Below are positions 6,282 through 8,611 of a stretch of 8,611 nt of DNA, one piece after another (position 1 is the stretch's first letter; every line of letters begins with the position of its first letter). Under the pieces are notes generated by a model that ran no database searches, was not told the origin of the DNA, and saw only the letters and a program-made list of their open reading frames with translations. The stretch comes from Woeseiaceae bacterium (GTDB lineage Bacteria; Pseudomonadota; Gammaproteobacteria; Steroidobacterales; Woeseiaceae): positions 1 through 8,611 of the forward strand of contig JALHUQ010000150.1 in the NCBI GenBank assembly GCA_022866645.1, written 5' to 3'. A program made the translations under genes and the position numbers.

Positions 6282-6286
6282 TGGGT

Positions 6287-7645
6287 ATGACCGCACTATT
6301 TGCAAAGAAAGCGCTGCTGGCTTCGGGCTGGGCCGACGCGGTCCGGATTGAGCTTGCTGACGGCCAGATTTCGAGCCTGCGGGCAGGCGCATCGGCGGCG
6401 CCCGGCGACACCCCGGTGGGCTACGTTATCCCGGGTCTTTGCAACGCTCACAGCCACGCGTTTCAACGCGCGCTCGCGGGCCATACCGAGCAGCGTTCGC
6501 CGGCCGGTCGCGATAACTTCTGGACCTGGCGAGAGCGCATGTACGAACTGGCAGGGCGTGTCGACGCCGACCTGCTAACGGCTATCGCACGGCAGGCCTA
6601 CTCTGAAATGCTGTCCAGCGGCTATACCTCGGTTGCTGAATTCCACTACCTGCACCGCGATCCCAAAAATCCTGATGCCGTCGATACGATGTTCGCTGCC
6701 ATTTCGACGGCAGCCCGGGAGAGTGGCATACGGCTGACCTATGTGCCTGTGCTTTACGAAAGGGCCGGATTCGATAATCCGGAGCCGCTGCCTCACCAGC
6801 GAAGTTTCGCGTTGTCGATCGAGGATTTCATGTCCCACTACGAGCGTGCCAAAGACTTGAGCGATGCGGCGACCAGCATTGGCATCGGCGTGCATAGCCT
6901 GCGTGCCGTCCGGCGCGAATCGCTGCGCGACATAGCGAAAGTCGCGAATGAGGCTTTTGTGCCGATGCATTTGCATATCGCGGAACAGCAGCTGGAAGTC
7001 GATCAATGTTTGGCGACGCTTGGCACTCGCCCGGTGCGCTGGTTGCTTGACAATTTCGACGTTGCTCGCAACTGGTGTCTCGTGCATGCAACGCACATGG
7101 ACGACGAGGAAGTCGACGCACTGGCCGCATCGGGCGCGGTAGTCGGCTTGTGTCCGAGTACCGAGGCGAATCTCGGCGACGGCCTGTTTCCCCTGCATCA
7201 GTACTTGTCGCAAGGTGGCCGTATTGCGATCGGCTCCGATAGCCACGTGTCGATCAACCCGTTCGAGGAATTGCGCTGGCTGGAATACGGCCAGCGATTG
7301 GCGACTCGATCTCGAAATATAGTGTCGTTGCGCGAAAGTCATGTCGGCAGCGAATTGTTCCTGCGCGCACTCGAGGGCGGCGCTGCGGCCAGTGGACAAG
7401 GCAGCAACGGCATCAAGAAGGGTGCGGCCGCGGACCTGGTTGTTCTTTTCGACGATGATCCGATGCTGGCGGGGCACGGCGATGAGTCGCGACTCGACGC
7501 CCTGGTGTTTTCCGGCTATTCGCTGCCTGTCGAACGCGTCATGGTTAGCGGTGAGTGGGTCGTCATCGACGGACAGCACGTGCAACGCGATCGCTCGCGT
7601 GCAGCCTACTCCGAGGCGATAGCAAAACTGGGCGCGGCAAAATGA
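6287..7645 (+). CDS. hutF: Formimidoylglutamate deiminase (N-formimino-L-glutamate iminohydrolase)
   Basis: HutF converts N-formimino-L-glutamate to N-formyl-L-glutamate plus ammonia, the branch of histidine degradation that then needs the deformylase HutG. The 452-residue amidohydrolase has NAHSHAFQRALAGHTE, with metal ligands H55 and H57 near the N-terminus. It also has LHIAEQ with H230 and E233, VHATH with H267, and IGSDSHVSINPFEELRWLEYGQR with D318. This is the same pattern and spacing as the characterised Pseudomonas HutF (H56/H58/H232/E235/H269/D320, from memory). The N-terminus (FAKKALLASGWADAVRIEL) is typical. ATG 6287 is preferred over ATG 6281 on Shine-Dalgarno spacing; the difference is two residues. 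The stop overlaps the hutC start as ATGA. Guanine deaminase and other amidohydrolases are less likely because of the HSHAFQR motif and hut context. Confidence 0.96.
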   Translation: MTALFAKKALLASGWADAVRIELADGQISSLRAGASAAPGDTPVGYVIPGLCNAHSHAFQRALAGHTEQRSPAGRDNFWTWRERMYELAGRVDADLLTAIARQAYSEMLSSGYTSVAEFHYLHRDPKNPDAVDTMFAAISTAARESGIRLTYVPVLYERAGFDNPEPLPHQRSFALSIEDFMSHYERAKDLSDAATSIGIGVHSLRAVRRESLRDIAKVANEAFVPMHLHIAEQQLEVDQCLATLGTRPVRWLLDNFDVARNWCLVHATHMDDEEVDALAASGAVVGLCPSTEANLGDGLFPLHQYLSQGGRIAIGSDSHVSINPFEELRWLEYGQRLATRSRNIVSLRESHVGSELFLRALEGGAAASGQGSNGIKKGAAADLVVLFDDDPMLAGHGDESRLDALVFSGYSLPVERVMVSGEWVVIDGQHVQRDRSRAAYSEAIAKLGAAK

Positions 7646-8406
7646 ATGTAACCAAGCCGCGCTATCAGCAGCTCAAGGACTTTATCATCGAGCAAATTTC
7701 GAGTGGCGAACTGCAGCCGTCCGATAGGGTCCCGTCTGAAAATGAATTGGTCGAGACGAAAAGCGTGTCACGGATGACCGCTAATCGTGCGCTGCGCGAG
7801 CTGAATGATGAAGGCGATGTGAATCGCGTCGCGGGAAGAGGTACGGTTGTTTCGGATTTCCGTTCGCGCTCGCATCTGCTTGAGGTGCAAAACATTGCCG
7901 ACGAAATAGCCGGTCGTGGGCACACCCATTCCAGCTCCGTCCTGCGCCAGTCTTTGCAACGTGCACGCGGAGTGATCGCTAAAGCACTGCACATTGCAGA
8001 GGGCACAGAGGTATTTCATTTGTTGCTGGTGCATTTCGAGAACGGCTCGCCCATCCAGGTCGAAGACCGCTATGTACTCGCGAGCTTTGCACCCGAATGT
8101 TTGCAGCAGGATTTCTCTGCCGTGACACCCAGTGCTTATCTGACGGGCATCGCACCCTTTCAGGATGCCGAACAGTCGGTCCGCGCGAGCATGCCGAACC
8201 TGGCGATACGGCGGCAGCTGAAGATGGCTGATGGCGAACCCAGCTTGACCGTCATTCGTTGCACCTGGTCGCACGGGCGACCAGTCACTTTTGCGCGACT
8301 CCACCATCCGGGCAGTCGCTACGAACTTACGGGGCATTACACGCCGCCAGGAACATCAAGAACAGCAACGGCAGATGTCGTTCAACTGGAGAGCTTGCAG
8401 CAATGA
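7642..8406 (+). CDS. hutC: Histidine utilisation repressor, GntR family with UTRA domain
   Basis: The 254-residue protein has a GntR winged helix-turn-helix at about 6-71 (RYQQLKDFIIEQISSGEL, then VPSENELVETKSVSRMTANRAL and the wing GRGTVVSDF). A UTRA effector domain follows at about 92-236, with the typical EVFHLLLVHFENGSPIQVEDRYV and a C-terminal HPGSRYELTGHY. This is the HutC architecture and length. Known HutC proteins repress hut genes and release DNA on binding urocanate. ATG 7642 is chosen because it forms ATGA with the hutF stop and starts right before the DNA-binding domain; a longer in-frame start at 7555 would lie inside hutF. Lying inside the operon it controls, it should be autoregulated through the operator at 6260-6269. 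Its own stop overlaps the hutU start. Confidence 0.95.
   Translation: MNVTKPRYQQLKDFIIEQISSGELQPSDRVPSENELVETKSVSRMTANRALRELNDEGDVNRVAGRGTVVSDFRSRSHLLEVQNIADEIAGRGHTHSSSVLRQSLQRARGVIAKALHIAEGTEVFHLLLVHFENGSPIQVEDRYVLASFAPECLQQDFSAVTPSAYLTGIAPFQDAEQSVRASMPNLAIRRQLKMADGEPSLTVIRCTWSHGRPVTFARLHHPGSRYELTGHYTPPGTSRTATADVVQLESLQQ
8388..8393 (+). promoter_or_regulatory. Ribosome binding site of hutU inside hutC
   Basis: GGAGAG ends 9 nt before ATG 8403 and lies in the last codons of hutC. It supports the overlapping ATGA start of hutU and allows initiation in addition to coupling. Confidence 0.5.
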
Positions 8407-8611
8407 AACGAGTGATTAAATCGCCCACTGGTACCAAGCTCTCGGCGAAGAGCTGGCTGACGGAAGCGCCGCTGCGCATGCTGATGAACAACCTCGATCC
8501 TGAGGTCGCCGAGCGACCCGATGATCTGGTCGTTTACGGCGGCATCGGGAAAGCGGCGCGCAACTGGGAGTGCTTCGACGCGATCGTCGAGTCACTCCGG
8601 AATCTTGAAGC
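8403..8611 (+). CDS. hutU: Urocanate hydratase (urocanase), N-terminal fragment
   Basis: Urocanase hydrates urocanate to imidazolone propionate using tightly bound NAD+ as electrophile, the second step of histidine catabolism. Only the first 69 codons plus two bases are in the window; the full protein is normally about 550 residues. The fragment is highly diagnostic: PTGTKLSAKSWLTEAPLRML (8-27), MNNLDPEVAERP (28-39), and LVVYGGIGKAARNWECFDAI (42-61), which match the invariant start of bacterial HutU. ATG 8403 overlaps the hutC TGA by 4 nt. HutH and HutG may follow beyond the window. Confidence 0.97.
   Translation, partial: MKRVIKSPTGTKLSAKSWLTEAPLRMLMNNLDPEVAERPDDLVVYGGIGKAARNWECFDAIVESLRNLE

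Noticed and set aside
6204..6392. Extension of hutI upstream to an ATG at 6392
   Set aside because: It would read through the divergent promoter and the start of hutF, and the added residues do not resemble a HutI N-terminus.
6575..7585. Long open frame (336 codons) on the - strand, antisense to hutF
   Set aside because: It is fully contained within hutF on the opposite strand. The translation is rich in His, Arg and Gln with no recognisable domain, as expected for a shadow of a well-conserved gene.
1..8611. CRISPR arrays, tRNA or rRNA genes, insertion sequences, attachment sites
   Set aside because: Nearly all bases are accounted for by normal coding genes with small gaps. No direct repeats, transposase motifs or RNA gene landmarks were seen.

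Overview
The window looks like chromosomal DNA of a Gammaproteobacterium, probably an environmental lineage related to the Xanthomonadales, Steroidobacterales or Woeseiales. The basis is moderately high GC, a MacB-type permease, the HutF-type histidine route, a PcaF-like thiolase and tight gene packing. This placement is an inference, not a measured result. There are ten protein-coding genes, two of them cut by the window edges. I see no tRNA, rRNA, CRISPR array, insertion sequence or long repeat.

Left part (1-3760, all + strand). The 3' end of a MacB-like ABC permease comes first. Five closely spaced genes follow: an exported peroxiredoxin-like protein with a CPYC motif, a stand-alone Lrp/AsnC ligand-binding (RAM) domain protein, a four-helix cytochrome b561, a PcaF-like thiolase with its full catalytic triad, and a small FMN nitroreductase. 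Gaps shrink from about 50 nt to a 1-nt stop/start overlap, so at least the last three genes, and perhaps all five, form a transcription unit. The set leans towards redox functions, but no known pathway joins its members.

Right part (3757-8611). This is a histidine utilisation (hut) locus arranged around a 77-78 nt divergent promoter region. Leftward run hutI (imidazolonepropionase) and a Bcr/CflA-type MFS transporter, which appears to start at a TTG codon overlapping the hutI stop. Rightward run hutF (formimidoylglutamate deiminase), hutC (GntR/UTRA repressor) and hutU (urocanase, truncated by the window end), each joined by a 4-nt ATGA overlap. The divergent region carries the palindrome TGTATATACA, which fits the HutC-family operator pattern GTnTAnAC. 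HutC could therefore repress both arms and its own gene.

Together HutU, HutI and HutF give urocanate to imidazolone propionate to formimino-glutamate to formyl-glutamate. HutH and the formylglutamate deformylase HutG are not in the window and may lie downstream of hutU. The two halves converge at nitroreductase and MFS transporter, whose stop codons share one CTAG. The most interesting points are the hut-coupled MFS transporter, the single operator governing a divergent locus, the shared-stop convergence, and the unexplained five-gene redox/thiolase cluster.
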